Shown here: positions 8,487 through 17,068 of the stretch, piece by piece | How the letters are laid out: each line of letters opens with the position of its first letter | Numbering within the stretch: the stretch's first letter is position 1 | DNA from: Thiorhodococcus minor | Lineage (GTDB): Bacteria; Pseudomonadota; Gammaproteobacteria; Chromatiales; Chromatiaceae | Direction: 5' to 3' | Assembly: GCF_010820565.1 (NCBI RefSeq) | Contig: NZ_JAAIJQ010000003.1 | Location: 83,251-147,250 of the forward strand | Length of the DNA: 64,000 nt | The notes under the pieces: generated by a model | Databases searched by the model: none | Told to the model about the DNA's origin: nothing | What the model saw: only the letters and a program-made list of their open reading frames with translations | Position numbers and translations under genes: made by a program

Positions 8487-10609
8487 CCCGTTCTCCGCGC
8501 TGGCTCGCGACAGGGCGGCATCAAGACCCGAAAGCGACTGCCCCCGCCGCTACCGGGAAAGTAGCCGACCATGCCGTCTACCCCCTCGACCAAGGTCCTG
8601 ACCACCGTCAGACCGACGCCTGCGTGCCCTGGCTTGGCGCTCGTGATGGGCTGGAAGAGCCCCGCGACACGCTCCGCGGGGACCCCAGGTCCATCGTCGC
8701 TGACGCTGAGCTCGACATAGACCTTGCCGGCGACGTTGACCCCTGCGCGCAGGTCGACGCAGATCTGCCCGCCCGCGCCGAGCGCCTCCGCGGCGTTACG
8801 CACCAGGTTGATGAGCACCTGCTTCAGAGCATCCTCGCCGAGCGTCAGCGCGGGGATCTCCTCGGCACAACACAGCCTCAGCGCGATCCCGCGCGGACGA
8901 CAGAGCGCCTGCTCCAGCACCCCGCTCAAGCGCCTGATTGCAGTGGAAGGGGTGGTGTCGCCAGTGTCGGGAGACGCGGCGGGCGCGTCGTCCACCAGGC
9001 GCACCAAGATGCCCCCGACCCGCTCGACCTCTTGCCTCAGGACCCCGAGGTCCTCGCTGGCCTCCGGATCACCCTGCAGCCGGTCGACGAGCAGATCCAG
9101 ATAGCTCTGCATCACGGTCATGGGGTTGCTGGCCTCGTGAACGGCCGCATGGAGACGACTCTGCTCGAGCAGCCGACGGTCTTCGTCGGCAAGCTGGCGC
9201 TGGGCGACACGCGCGCGCAGCCCCATCAGGGCGAGGCCGGCCTCGCTGCCCAGCAGCATCAGCAAGCGGGTCTGCGTCAAGAGCCGAGCGAGCTGGGCGG
9301 GCTGGGTCTGCAGCACAGCGACGCCCTGGCATCCGCCGGGCGCCCTGAGCGGCAAGTACAAGACGCCGGAGGCCGTCCCCATGACCTGGCGATCGAAGAC
9401 GCTCACATCGGGCGAGTCCGCCATGGCCTGGGTGATCGCGCCTGAGGTGAAGGCCTGAGCGGCCCGGGAGGCGCCGCCGTCCGCCGTACAGGACAGCTCG
9501 GCGAAACGTCCGTCGCTCGCGCCTGGATCCAGACCCTTCAGACGGCCCCCTGCGGCGGGAAGGAGGTAGCGCGTGCGATCGACGCCGAAGAGGAGACTCA
9601 GCATCTGCCCGAGCACCGCGAGCAGGGCGGACTCGTCGCGCTCCCCGCCGAGATCCTCCCGAAGCCCCGCGGCCAGGCTGTGGGTCCGCACCGCGGAAAG
9701 GAGTCGAGACTCGCCCTTGAGCCGTATGCGCTGGGATGCGGCCTCGTCCGCCCGCGTCTCCTCGACTGGCGCGATACCCAGCGGACCGGCGAGCTCGGCG
9801 ACCACGGCACGACTCTCCTCGCGCAATTTCCGCAGCATCGAAGGGGTCAAGCCGAACAGCAGGTCGCCCGCCGCGAAGGCATCCGCATCGTCCCAGTGGA
9901 CACTCTCCAGGGCATTGGCGACGTGGAGCAGGCGCACCAGGAGATGCGCGTCGACCAAGGCGGCCGTCTCGGCGTGATGGAACCTGCAGGCATCCGCCAG
10001 GAAGGACTCCAGACGCCAGGCCGAGATCAAGGCTGCGCCGACGGCACAGTGATCCGTCCCCACCAAGCCGCGCTCGCGCGCGACGAGCGGCTCGGCGCAT
10101 CCCGCCTCGGCAAGGAGCTGAATGTAGGCTGCACCCTTCTGCGAGGCGATGATGAGCTGCCCGATGTCATGCAGCAGCCCGGCCAGATAGGCCTCGCTGG
10201 GGCAGGCATGGCCCAGGGTCTCGGCAAGACGCTGAGCCAGATGCGCCGTGCGCAGCGCATGTGTCCAAGACCGGCAGATCTCGTCGCGTGGAATACTGAG
10301 CTGCTGAGAGAGCGCCTGCATCAAGGCGGTGGTGATGGCGATGCGCCGGACAGTTTCGAGCCCCATGGTCACCAAGGCGCGATCCAGGCGCGTCTCCGTG
10401 CTCGGCTGGCGCCGGTAGAGCGCCGAGCTCGCGACGGCCAACATCCGAGCCGCGACCACGGGATCCTTCGCGCAGATGGCCGCGAGCCGCGAAAAATCCA
10501 CGTCTGGATCGTCGAACGACTGGAGCAGCTCAAGCAGAACACTGGGGAGGGCGGGCAGCTTGGCCAGGTCCGTTGGATCGATATTCTTGTTGTTCTTGTC
10601 CACGGGCAT
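8483..10609 (-). CDS. HDOD-domain sensor histidine kinase
   Basis: This 708-residue protein combines an N-terminal HDOD domain (about 15-215, starting LPALPSVLLELLQSF, with an HD-like LLHDIGQL), a middle region of uncertain fold that may be GAF-like, and a C-terminal histidine kinase. The kinase has an H-box (VHEASNPMTVMQSYLD), an N-box (NLVRNAAEAL), DDGPGVP and GHAGVGLTVV. No transmembrane helix is evident, so it is likely a cytosolic sensor. Its stop overlaps the start of the receiver-GGDEF-EAL gene by four bases, which suggests translational coupling and a phosphorelay into cyclic di-GMP signalling. The input signal is not apparent. Confidence 0.85.
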   Translation of the reverse strand: MPVDKNNKNIDPTDLAKLPALPSVLLELLQSFDDPDVDFSRLAAICAKDPVVAARMLAVASSALYRRQPSTETRLDRALVTMGLETVRRIAITTALMQALSQQLSIPRDEICRSWTHALRTAHLAQRLAETLGHACPSEAYLAGLLHDIGQLIIASQKGAAYIQLLAEAGCAEPLVARERGLVGTDHCAVGAALISAWRLESFLADACRFHHAETAALVDAHLLVRLLHVANALESVHWDDADAFAAGDLLFGLTPSMLRKLREESRAVVAELAGPLGIAPVEETRADEAASQRIRLKGESRLLSAVRTHSLAAGLREDLGGERDESALLAVLGQMLSLLFGVDRTRYLLPAAGGRLKGLDPGASDGRFAELSCTADGGASRAAQAFTSGAITQAMADSPDVSVFDRQVMGTASGVLYLPLRAPGGCQGVAVLQTQPAQLARLLTQTRLLMLLGSEAGLALMGLRARVAQRQLADEDRRLLEQSRLHAAVHEASNPMTVMQSYLDLLVDRLQGDPEASEDLGVLRQEVERVGGILVRLVDDAPAASPDTGDTTPSTAIRRLSGVLEQALCRPRGIALRLCCAEEIPALTLGEDALKQVLINLVRNAAEALGAGGQICVDLRAGVNVAGKVYVELSVSDDGPGVPAERVAGLFQPITSAKPGHAGVGLTVVRTLVEGVDGMVGYFPGSGGGSRFRVLMPPCREPARRTG

Positions 10610-10673
10610 GATCTGGGGGCAGCTGCGGAAGGCAGTTTAGGCAGCAAGCACGGCAGCTAGTCGTCCTTTTATA

Positions 10674-11480
10674 TCAAGTTATTCCTTGCTTTTTGTGATG
10701 GATATCAGCTTTTGCGTCATTGGGCACGAATCGTCTCCATTCGACGAGTGCCGGCTTGGGGGCGTTCTTGACCGCGAGCTTCCACCAGACGCCGAGCAGA
10801 TCGTCGCCGTAGGAGATCGCCTTGCGGGGCAGGATCAGGGGATGATCCGCTGGGCTTGCTGGGCCACGCAGACAGGTCGTGGCGCTTAGATAGCCGGCCT
10901 CTGCCGCCAAACCGACGGTCTCGGCGTCGAAGCTGCCGAAGGGGTAGCACAGGTGCTCGACCGCCTCGCCCAGGGCATCCTCCAGCGCCGCCTTGCTGTC
11001 GCGCAGCTCGCGGCGCTTGGTGGCCGCATCGACCTCGCCGAGCTTCACATGGTTCACGCTATGCGATCCGATGGTGATCCCCGCCGCACGCATCTCCCGC
11101 AGCCGCGCGCCACTCATGAGGCTCGGAATCGGCCGGCCTGGGTCCTTGCCGAACCACTCGGCCCGGCGCCCCAGCCAGTTGCTGATGGCATAGAGGGTCG
11201 CGGAGAAGCCGTGGCGCTGGAGGACAGGCAAGGCGTAGTCGGCGAAGTTGTCGTAGGCGTCGTCGAAGGTCAGCACCACCGCCTTGGGCGGGATGGGGCG
11301 CTCGCCGCGCAGGCAGGCGAGCGCCCCATCCAGCGGCAGCACCCGATAGCCGAACCGGTCCAGCAAGGCCATTTGCGCCGCGAAACGGCGGTGATCGCAA
11401 TAGTTCGCACGATGCGCCTTCATGGGCGCGAACTCGCCCACCTGGTGATACATCAGGATGGAGATGCCGGGCGGCGTCAT
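10674..11480 (-). CDS. Polysaccharide deacetylase family protein (NodB domain)
   Basis: This 268-residue protein carries a carbohydrate esterase 4 domain. The metal and catalytic motifs are present: TFDDAYDN (general base and metal Asp) and HSVNHVKLGEV (metal His pair). The N terminus starts ISILMYHQVG with no signal peptide, as in cytosolic or unconventional members linked to surface polysaccharide. It lies 39 bases downstream of the last subunit gene of the Ehr-like operon on the same strand, so read-through is possible, but nothing ties it to that complex. The substrate is unknown. Confidence 0.85.
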   Translation of the reverse strand: MTPPGISILMYHQVGEFAPMKAHRANYCDHRRFAAQMALLDRFGYRVLPLDGALACLRGERPIPPKAVVLTFDDAYDNFADYALPVLQRHGFSATLYAISNWLGRRAEWFGKDPGRPIPSLMSGARLREMRAAGITIGSHSVNHVKLGEVDAATKRRELRDSKAALEDALGEAVEHLCYPFGSFDAETVGLAAEAGYLSATTCLRGPASPADHPLILPRKAISYGDDLLGVWWKLAVKNAPKPALVEWRRFVPNDAKADIHHKKQGIT

Positions 11481-11519
11481 GCCGGGACATCTCCCGAGAC
11501 GAGCGGCCTCGAAGCCAGC

Positions 11520-12029
11520 CTAGGCACGGAGCGCATGCAGCAGCCCTTTCAGCAGCGCGAGCGGCGAAGGCGGACAGCCGGGAATCTTGGCATCCACCGG
11601 AATCACCCGCTCGACCGCCCCGCAGCTCGCGTAGGAGACACCGAATTCGCCGCCCGTGCAGGCGCAATCACCCGCCGCGATGACGAACTTCGGCGCGGGC
11701 GTCGCGCGCCAGGTCCGGCGCAGCGCCGCCTCCATGTGCCGCGACACAGGCCCAGTCACCAGCAGCGCGTCGGCATGACGCGGCGAGGCGACGAAATGGA
11801 CCCCGAAGCGCGCGACGTCATGGTAGGCATTGTTGAGCGCATGGATCTCCAGCTCACAGGCATTGCAGGATCCGGCATCCACCTGCCGAATCGCCAGGCT
11901 CCGCCCGAAGCGGGCATCGATGCGGCGACGCAGCTCCATGCCGACGCCATCGAGCTCGGCGTCTTCGAGCCGCGGCGGCGCCTCGGTGACGACGCCCGTC
12001 TGGAATGATTTCTTGAGGATTCGAAACAT
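11520..12029 (-). CDS. NuoB/HyfI-like Fe-S subunit of an Ehr-type complex
   Basis: This 169-residue protein is the homologue of the complex I 20-kDa subunit, HyfI or the small hydrogenase subunit. It keeps the cysteines for one proximal [4Fe-4S] cluster: Cys55 and Cys58 (GSCNACELE), Cys122 or Cys124 (GDCACTGG) and Cys152 (GCPPSP). It is the last gene of the operon and is separated from the large-subunit gene by 156 bases containing a palindromic repeat, whereas most neighbours overlap. Its partner lacks the [NiFe] ligands, so the cluster probably passes electrons to or from an unknown carrier. No NuoI/HyfH ferredoxin-like subunit is present. Confidence 0.88.
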   Translation of the reverse strand: MFRILKKSFQTGVVTEAPPRLEDAELDGVGMELRRRIDARFGRSLAIRQVDAGSCNACELEIHALNNAYHDVARFGVHFVASPRHADALLVTGPVSRHMEAALRRTWRATPAPKFVIAAGDCACTGGEFGVSYASCGAVERVIPVDAKIPGCPPSPLALLKGLLHALRA

Positions 12030-12185
12030 CAGCCGTCATCTATAAAGAGCGCTGTCAGCTCCCAGCCTCCAGCGGCCAGCTTTTTGGAATCAGTCCGTAG
12101 GGTGGACAAGCGCAGCGCAGTCCACCAGCGCCGGTGCGGGATTTGGTGGACTTCGCGCTCGCTCGTCCACCCTACAGGTCTTGGT
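12030..12185. repeat. Repeat-filled gap within the Ehr operon
   Basis: From 12097 to 12175 lies a palindromic element that starts GTAGGGTGGAC and ends GTCCACCCTAC, with inner arms AGTCCACC and GGTGGACTT. It belongs to a family with further copies at 17288, 17631, 31692, 41103, 41278 and 62617. Next to it, at about 12058-12082, is one arm of a second repeat type (CTCCCAGCCTCCAGC), which is also found on both sides of the 15.3-kb gap. No coding sequence is recognisable here. Confidence 0.85.
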
Positions 12186-13793
12186 CTACAGATCCTGCCC
12201 CGAATATGCCCCATTCACGGACTTATTGCAGACGGGAAAGTCCGGGACGATGTTGCCCTGGATGAGCCGCTCCAGGGCGGGCCAGGTGAACCAGCTCGGG
12301 TCGCGCGGGAAGTAGCGGGCGATGCGGCCGTCCGCACCGAAGCGGACGACGCTCAGGATCTCGCCGCGCCAGCCTTCGATGATCCCCAGCCCTAGGGCGC
12401 CCGCCTCCGCCTCTGGAAGATCGGTCCGAACGGGCCCCTCAGGTAGGGCCTTCAGGAGTCGATCCATCCAGCCCAAACTGTTGCGGACCTCCGCCATGCG
12501 CACCCGCACCCTGGCGGCGACATCGCCCTCGGGCAGCGTGGCACCATCCATCGCCAAGCCCTCATAGGGCGCATAGGGACTGTCGCGCCGCACGTCGAAG
12601 GAGAGCCCGCTCGCCTTGCCGACATAGCCCGTGCAGCCGAGCTGGCGTGCGTCGCTCTCGGAGAGTACGCCCGTCGTCATCAGCCGGTCGTCCAGCGAGG
12701 GATGGTCCGCGACCACGTCGAAGATGGGGGCGATCTCCGACTTGAGCTGGGCCTGGTCCTGCAAGAGCTCTTCCGCGACCCTTTCGCAGACATCCGCCGC
12801 GACACCGCCAGGGACCAGAGCATCCATCATCAGCCGATGGCCGAAGACCGCCTGGCTGCGGCGCTGCCACAGCTCCCGCAGCCGGCCGCACTGGACGTGT
12901 GCGAAGGCGAAGCCGACGTCGTTGCAGACGGCGCCGATGTCGGCCAGGTGATTGGCGACGCGCTCGCGCTCGGCCATGAGCCCGCGCAACGCCAGCGCGC
13001 GCGGCGGAACGACGCAGCCGGTCGCCCGCTCCATCGCCTGACAGGCCGCCCAGGCGTGGGCGACCGTCGCATCGCCAGAGACCCGCCCGGCCAGACGCGC
13101 CAAGCCGGCGGGGTCGCGCCCGACGGCCAGCTTCTCGATGCCCTTGTGGACATAGCCCAGCCGCTCCTCGAGCTGCAGCACGTCCTCGCCCATGGCGTGA
13201 AAGCGGAAGTGGCCGGGCTCGATGATGCCGGCGTGCACCGGGCCGACGGGGATCTCGTAGACACCTGCTCCCTGCACGCGCCCGAAGGGATAGTCGGCAT
13301 CCGCCGGGGTGCGTCCGACCGGCTCTCCCGCGAGCGGAAAGGCGCTGCGCAGCGGAAAGCTGTCCTCCGGCCAGGCCTGGTGACGGGTCCAACGACGGCC
13401 GTCCGGCTGACCGGTCAGCTCCAGGCCCGTGAGGTCGTGCGCATGTCGCTCCAGCCGATCGACGCCAGGATAGAAGGCCGCCTGGGAGGCCAAGACGGGG
13501 CGCAGCATGGGGACCTGGGTCTCGAGCACCAGATAGTCGCCCGCGTGCTCCAGACAGGCCTGGACGCGGATGGCTCGGTCCTCGGCGGCCAGAGCGCTGT
13601 CATCAAGACAGTCGGCCCAGAGACCCGCATGTCGCAGCCCCATGTCGGCGGCGACCCGGGCCGCCGTCGCCCAGTGCTCGGCGGCCAGCGCCAAGCGGAT
13701 TGCCGGCGCCAGCGCCAGGGCATCCTGCGCGACGATGACCTGCTCGGCCCCGAGCCTGGCGAGAAAATCGGACAGCCAATCCAAGCCGCTCAT
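12186..13793 (-). CDS. NuoCD/HyfG-like large subunit lacking [NiFe] cysteines (Ehr-type)
   Basis: This 535-residue protein fuses a 30-kDa (NuoC-like) N-terminal part to a 49-kDa (NuoD/hydrogenase large subunit) part. In hydrogenases the L1 motif is RxCGxCxxxH; here it is RVSGDATVAH (about 237-246) with both cysteines missing. The C-terminal L2 region (DPCxxC in hydrogenases) reads DFPVCNKSVN. It therefore cannot hold a NiFe centre and fits the energy-converting hydrogenase-related (Ehr) group. It overlaps the upstream HyfF-like gene by four bases. The complex probably couples an unidentified redox reaction to ion pumping. Confidence 0.88.
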   Translation of the reverse strand: MSGLDWLSDFLARLGAEQVIVAQDALALAPAIRLALAAEHWATAARVAADMGLRHAGLWADCLDDSALAAEDRAIRVQACLEHAGDYLVLETQVPMLRPVLASQAAFYPGVDRLERHAHDLTGLELTGQPDGRRWTRHQAWPEDSFPLRSAFPLAGEPVGRTPADADYPFGRVQGAGVYEIPVGPVHAGIIEPGHFRFHAMGEDVLQLEERLGYVHKGIEKLAVGRDPAGLARLAGRVSGDATVAHAWAACQAMERATGCVVPPRALALRGLMAERERVANHLADIGAVCNDVGFAFAHVQCGRLRELWQRRSQAVFGHRLMMDALVPGGVAADVCERVAEELLQDQAQLKSEIAPIFDVVADHPSLDDRLMTTGVLSESDARQLGCTGYVGKASGLSFDVRRDSPYAPYEGLAMDGATLPEGDVAARVRVRMAEVRNSLGWMDRLLKALPEGPVRTDLPEAEAGALGLGIIEGWRGEILSVVRFGADGRIARYFPRDPSWFTWPALERLIQGNIVPDFPVCNKSVNGAYSGQDL

Positions 13794-15262
13794 AGCAGGT
13801 GGCTCCCCGTGATGAGCTGGGTCGCGCTATCCAGCCAGGCGGCAAGAAAGCCCGGGATCGCCAGCCCCAGCCAGAGCACCAGCCCCAGGTGTACCAGCAC
13901 CGGCAGCATGTTGGCCTGGACCGGCAGCTGACCCTCGGGCGCGCTGCCGTAGACCATGGGGTGCAGGTGCCGAAACAGCCCCGCGAAGGCGATCACCAGG
14001 CCGCTCAGCAGCACGACGGTAAACCAGGGATAAGACTGCATGGTCGCGGTCAGCAGCAGGAATTCGCTGGTGAAGACGCCGAAGGGCGGAAAGCCCGCGA
14101 TGGCCGCGACGCCGATCAGCAGCGACCAGCCCACGGCAGGCTGGGTGCGGATCAGCCCCCGGATGCGATCGATGGCCTGGGTCCCGGCGATATGGGTCGC
14201 ATGCCCGACGGTCACGAAGATGGCGGACTTGGTGAGCGAGTGCACCAGCATGTGCAGCAATCCGCCGAAGGTCGCCAGCGGCCCGCCCAGCCCGAAGGCG
14301 AAGGTCATGAGCCCCATGTGCTCGATCGACGAATAGCTGAACATCCGCTTGATGTCGCGCTGACGGTGCAAGAAGAGCCCGGCGACCAGGAAGGTCGCCA
14401 GCCCGAAGCCCATCAGCAGGGCGCCCGCCAGGTGCGGCGTCGCCGTCTCCGCCAGCGAGCCGTCGACCAGCATCTTGAGCCGGATCACGGCGTAGAGCGC
14501 CACCTTCAGCAGCAGCCCGGAGAGGACCGCGGACATGGGCGTCGGACCCTCGGAGTGGGCATCCGGCAGCCATTGGTGCATGGGCACCAGACCGACCTTG
14601 GTGCCATAGCCGACCAGCAGGAAGACGAAGGCGATGCGCATCACCGTGGGATCCAGCGCATGGGCATGGGCATGGAGCACGCTCCAGGTCAGCCCCGCCT
14701 CGGCCTCCTGGACGACGTGCTGGGAGGCGAAATAGGTCAGCACCGTGCCGAAGAGCGCCAGCGCGATCCCCACGCCGCAGAGGATGAAGTACTTCCAGGC
14801 CGCCTCGACGGCCTCGGGCGTGCGGTAGAGCGACACCAGCAGCACGGTCGCCAGGGTCGCGCCCTCGACCGCGACCCAGAGCACGCCCAGGTTGTCCGTC
14901 GTCAGGGCCACCAGCATGGTCAGCATGAAGGCCTGATACATGCCGTGATAGATCCGCAGGCTGCCGACACTGATCCGCCCGGTCGCGCAGACATGGCGCA
15001 TGTAGGGCCGCGAGAAGATGGATGTCGTCAGACCCACGAAGGCCGTCAGCACCACCAGGTAAACGTTGAAGGCATCGACCCGAAAGCCCGTGCCCTCGAC
15101 CGTCCCCTGCGCGGCGACCGACAGCGCCAGCCAGAGCGCCCCCGCGAGCGTCAGCGCCGAGACGCCCAGATTCACCCAGCCAGCCGGCCCGAGGGCGCGC
15201 ATCATGATGAGTGCGAGGCCACCCAGGAGGGGCGTGAGGAGCGTCAGTGCGAGCGCATTCAT
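13790..15262 (-). CDS. HyfF-like proton-translocating membrane subunit (NuoN/NuoL family)
   Basis: This 490-residue polytopic membrane protein is a complex I antiporter-like subunit. Conserved features are an acidic helix (WVAVEGATLATVLLVSLY) and the lysine/proline-rich TKVGLVPMHQWLPDAHSEGP segment with discontinuous-helix character. I chose the ATG at 15262, which begins MNALALTLLTPLLGG. The frame is open further upstream, but that part translates a Cys/Arg-rich intergenic repeat unlike a protein. The stop overlaps the large-subunit start by four bases, which implies coupled translation. Confidence 0.88.
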   Translation of the reverse strand: MNALALTLLTPLLGGLALIMMRALGPAGWVNLGVSALTLAGALWLALSVAAQGTVEGTGFRVDAFNVYLVVLTAFVGLTTSIFSRPYMRHVCATGRISVGSLRIYHGMYQAFMLTMLVALTTDNLGVLWVAVEGATLATVLLVSLYRTPEAVEAAWKYFILCGVGIALALFGTVLTYFASQHVVQEAEAGLTWSVLHAHAHALDPTVMRIAFVFLLVGYGTKVGLVPMHQWLPDAHSEGPTPMSAVLSGLLLKVALYAVIRLKMLVDGSLAETATPHLAGALLMGFGLATFLVAGLFLHRQRDIKRMFSYSSIEHMGLMTFAFGLGGPLATFGGLLHMLVHSLTKSAIFVTVGHATHIAGTQAIDRIRGLIRTQPAVGWSLLIGVAAIAGFPPFGVFTSEFLLLTATMQSYPWFTVVLLSGLVIAFAGLFRHLHPMVYGSAPEGQLPVQANMLPVLVHLGLVLWLGLAIPGFLAAWLDSATQLITGSHLL

Positions 15263-15425
15263 GTGGGAAGCCTCCAGCCGCCAGCTTCCAGCCTCCAGCC
15301 AAAGGGCATCCGAGCAGCATCCAAGCTCGCACCGGGCGCAGCCGCCTGCGGAAAAGATCCGGCGCAACAGCCTCGCGCCACATCGCTGGCAGCTGGAGGC
15401 TGGAGGCTGGCAGCTCTCTTCGATC
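15263..15425. repeat. Repeat-bounded insert between HyfF-like and HyfE-like genes
   Basis: The gap is bounded by inverted purine/pyrimidine-biased arms: the left side (about 15269-15300) carries GCCTCCAGCCGCCAGCTTCC and the right side (about 15384-15412) carries AGCTGGAGGCTGGAGGCTGG. Together they could fold into a long hairpin about 140 bases across. The middle has no recognisable gene. The same arm type occurs once in the 12.03-kb gap. Confidence 0.75.
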
Positions 15426-16121
15426 TCATCCGCCGCCCTCCTCGACTTCAACCGTCTCCGTCAGCCGATTGAGCCGATCCACGTCCAGCGAGTCGATACT
15501 CTCGCGGATCTGGAAGAAGAAGACGCCGAAGAGCACCATGGCCACCAGGACGTCGAAGGCCACGCCCAGCTCCACGACCAGCGGCATGCCGGCGGTCGCG
15601 GAGACGGCGGCGAGGAAGAGCCCGTTCTCCATCGACATGAAGCCCAGCACCTGTGCCACCGCCTGCTGGCGAAAGACCATCATCAGGAGTCCGATCAGCA
15701 CCACGGCCAGGCTGACGGCGATGATGTTGCGGGTGAAGGCCAGCCCCTGGGCAACCATGGGCACCACCACCCAATAGCTGAAGATGACCAGGACCACGGC
15801 CGCCATGATGACCAGCGTCGGGCGGGCCAGGGTCTCGGTGTGCCGCTCCAGCTCCAGGCGTCGGGCCAGCCGGTGCAGCATCCAGGGGATGAGCAGGGCC
15901 TTGAGCCCGAGCGTCAGCAGGGCGGAGAAGTAGAGGTGCGAGGCGTCCCCCGCGAGGGCGACGGTGAAGGTCACGGCCGCGACCAAGGCGCCCTGCCAGG
16001 CGAAGACATGGATGGCCGCGACCAGACGCGGCTGAGCCAGCAGCACGAAGGACAGAAAGAGCGCCAGCGCCGCGAGCAGCAGCACGAACTGCTGCAGCAG
16101 CGTCATGACCGTCAGGCTCAT
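15426..16121 (-). CDS. HyfE-like membrane subunit (NuoK-related)
   Basis: This 231-residue protein consists mostly of transmembrane helices and has the layout of hydrogenase-4 component E, a NuoK relative. Helices are evident at the N terminus (LLQQFVLLLAALALFLSFVL), in the middle (IMAAVVLVIFSYWVVV) and near the C terminus (LGVAFDVLVAMVLFGVFFFQI). Conserved acidic residues lie in membrane segments (MSMENGLFLAAV; VVELGVAFD). It ends in a short acidic tail. Its start overlaps the HyfC-like stop by four bases, so it belongs to the same translated cluster. Confidence 0.85.
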   Translation of the reverse strand: MSLTVMTLLQQFVLLLAALALFLSFVLLAQPRLVAAIHVFAWQGALVAAVTFTVALAGDASHLYFSALLTLGLKALLIPWMLHRLARRLELERHTETLARPTLVIMAAVVLVIFSYWVVVPMVAQGLAFTRNIIAVSLAVVLIGLLMMVFRQQAVAQVLGFMSMENGLFLAAVSATAGMPLVVELGVAFDVLVAMVLFGVFFFQIRESIDSLDVDRLNRLTETVEVEEGGG

Positions 16122-17068
16122 GTCCCCACCTCCAGGATGACGTGGCTCAAGAGCCCCAGCAGCCCGAGCAGCAAGGCCAGGTTCAGGAAGGCCGGCACGC
16201 GGAAAAGGCGCATCTTCGCCAGCACCGTCTCGCCCACGGCCAGCACGACCGCCAGAACGCCCAGCTTCAAGACCACCGCGACCAGTCCCAGCCCAAGCGC
16301 CACGGGTCCGAAATCACCGGCCAGACCCCAGGGGAAGAAGACGTTGACGACCAGCACCCCATAGAGCAGCAGCTTGAGCTGGGCCGCCCATTCCATGAGC
16401 GCCAAGTGGCGGCCGGTGTATTCCAGCACCATGGCCTCGTGGATCATGGTCAGCTCCAAGTGCGTCGAGGGATTGTCGACCGGGATGCGCCCACACTCCG
16501 CCACGGCGACCAGGATGAGCGCCCCGAAGGCGAAGAGATACGAAGGACGCAGCAGGAAGCCGTCGGCCAGGTGATGCTGCATCACGCTCACCAGGCTGGT
16601 GCTGTGCGCCGTCATCGCCAGGGTGAAGACCGCCATCAGCAGGGCCGGCTCGGCCAGCGCGGAGATCATCATCTCGCGCGAGGCGCCCATGCCGCCGAAG
16701 GCGGTGCCCACATCCATGCCGGCCAGCGCGAGGAAGAAGCGCGCCAGGGCCAGCAGCCCGACGAGCACGATGATGTCCGCGATCTGCGCCGTCGGCAGAT
16801 CCAGCGCGACCAGCGGCACGGTCGCCGACGCCAGCCAGGTCGCGACGAAGACGATGTAGGGCGCGATGCGAAACAGCGGCGAGGCCGTGTGCGCCACCCG
16901 CGTCTCCTTGAAGAGCAGCTTCCGCAGATCCGCGTAGGGCTGCAGCACGGAGGCGCCCCGGCGATTCTGCAGCCGCGCCTTGACCTTGCGCAGCCAGCCC
17001 ACCAGCAGCGGCGCCAGCGCCGCGCAGAGCAGCGCCTGGAGCAGGGCGATGAGCCAGGCGCTAAGCAT
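16118..17068 (-). CDS. HyfC/NuoH-like membrane subunit
   Basis: This 316-residue protein is the NuoH/HycD-type subunit that links the hydrophilic arm to the membrane pump. Recognisable segments include VGWLRKVKARLQNRRGASVLQPYADL, given here only as a landmark in the first loop, and the conserved acidic loop FGALILVAVAECGRIPVDNPSTHLEL. I chose the ATG at 17068 (MLSAWLIALLQALL); the open frame above it only translates repeat DNA. A short, internally deleted copy of this gene's 5' end lies at 17379-17420, next to repeats. Confidence 0.88.
   Translation of the reverse strand: MLSAWLIALLQALLCAALAPLLVGWLRKVKARLQNRRGASVLQPYADLRKLLFKETRVAHTASPLFRIAPYIVFVATWLASATVPLVALDLPTAQIADIIVLVGLLALARFFLALAGMDVGTAFGGMGASREMMISALAEPALLMAVFTLAMTAHSTSLVSVMQHHLADGFLLRPSYLFAFGALILVAVAECGRIPVDNPSTHLELTMIHEAMVLEYTGRHLALMEWAAQLKLLLYGVLVVNVFFPWGLAGDFGPVALGLGLVAVVLKLGVLAVVLAVGETVLAKMRLFRVPAFLNLALLLGLLGLLSHVILEVGT

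Noticed and set aside
12186-13793. [NiFe] hydrogenase large subunit
   Set aside because: Both metal-binding CxxC motifs are missing, so hydrogenase activity is not supported.
13799-15472. 557-residue plus-strand open frame opposite the HyfF-like gene
   Set aside because: It is a shadow frame of a clear membrane-pump subunit, with His/Gln/Arg-rich low-complexity composition.
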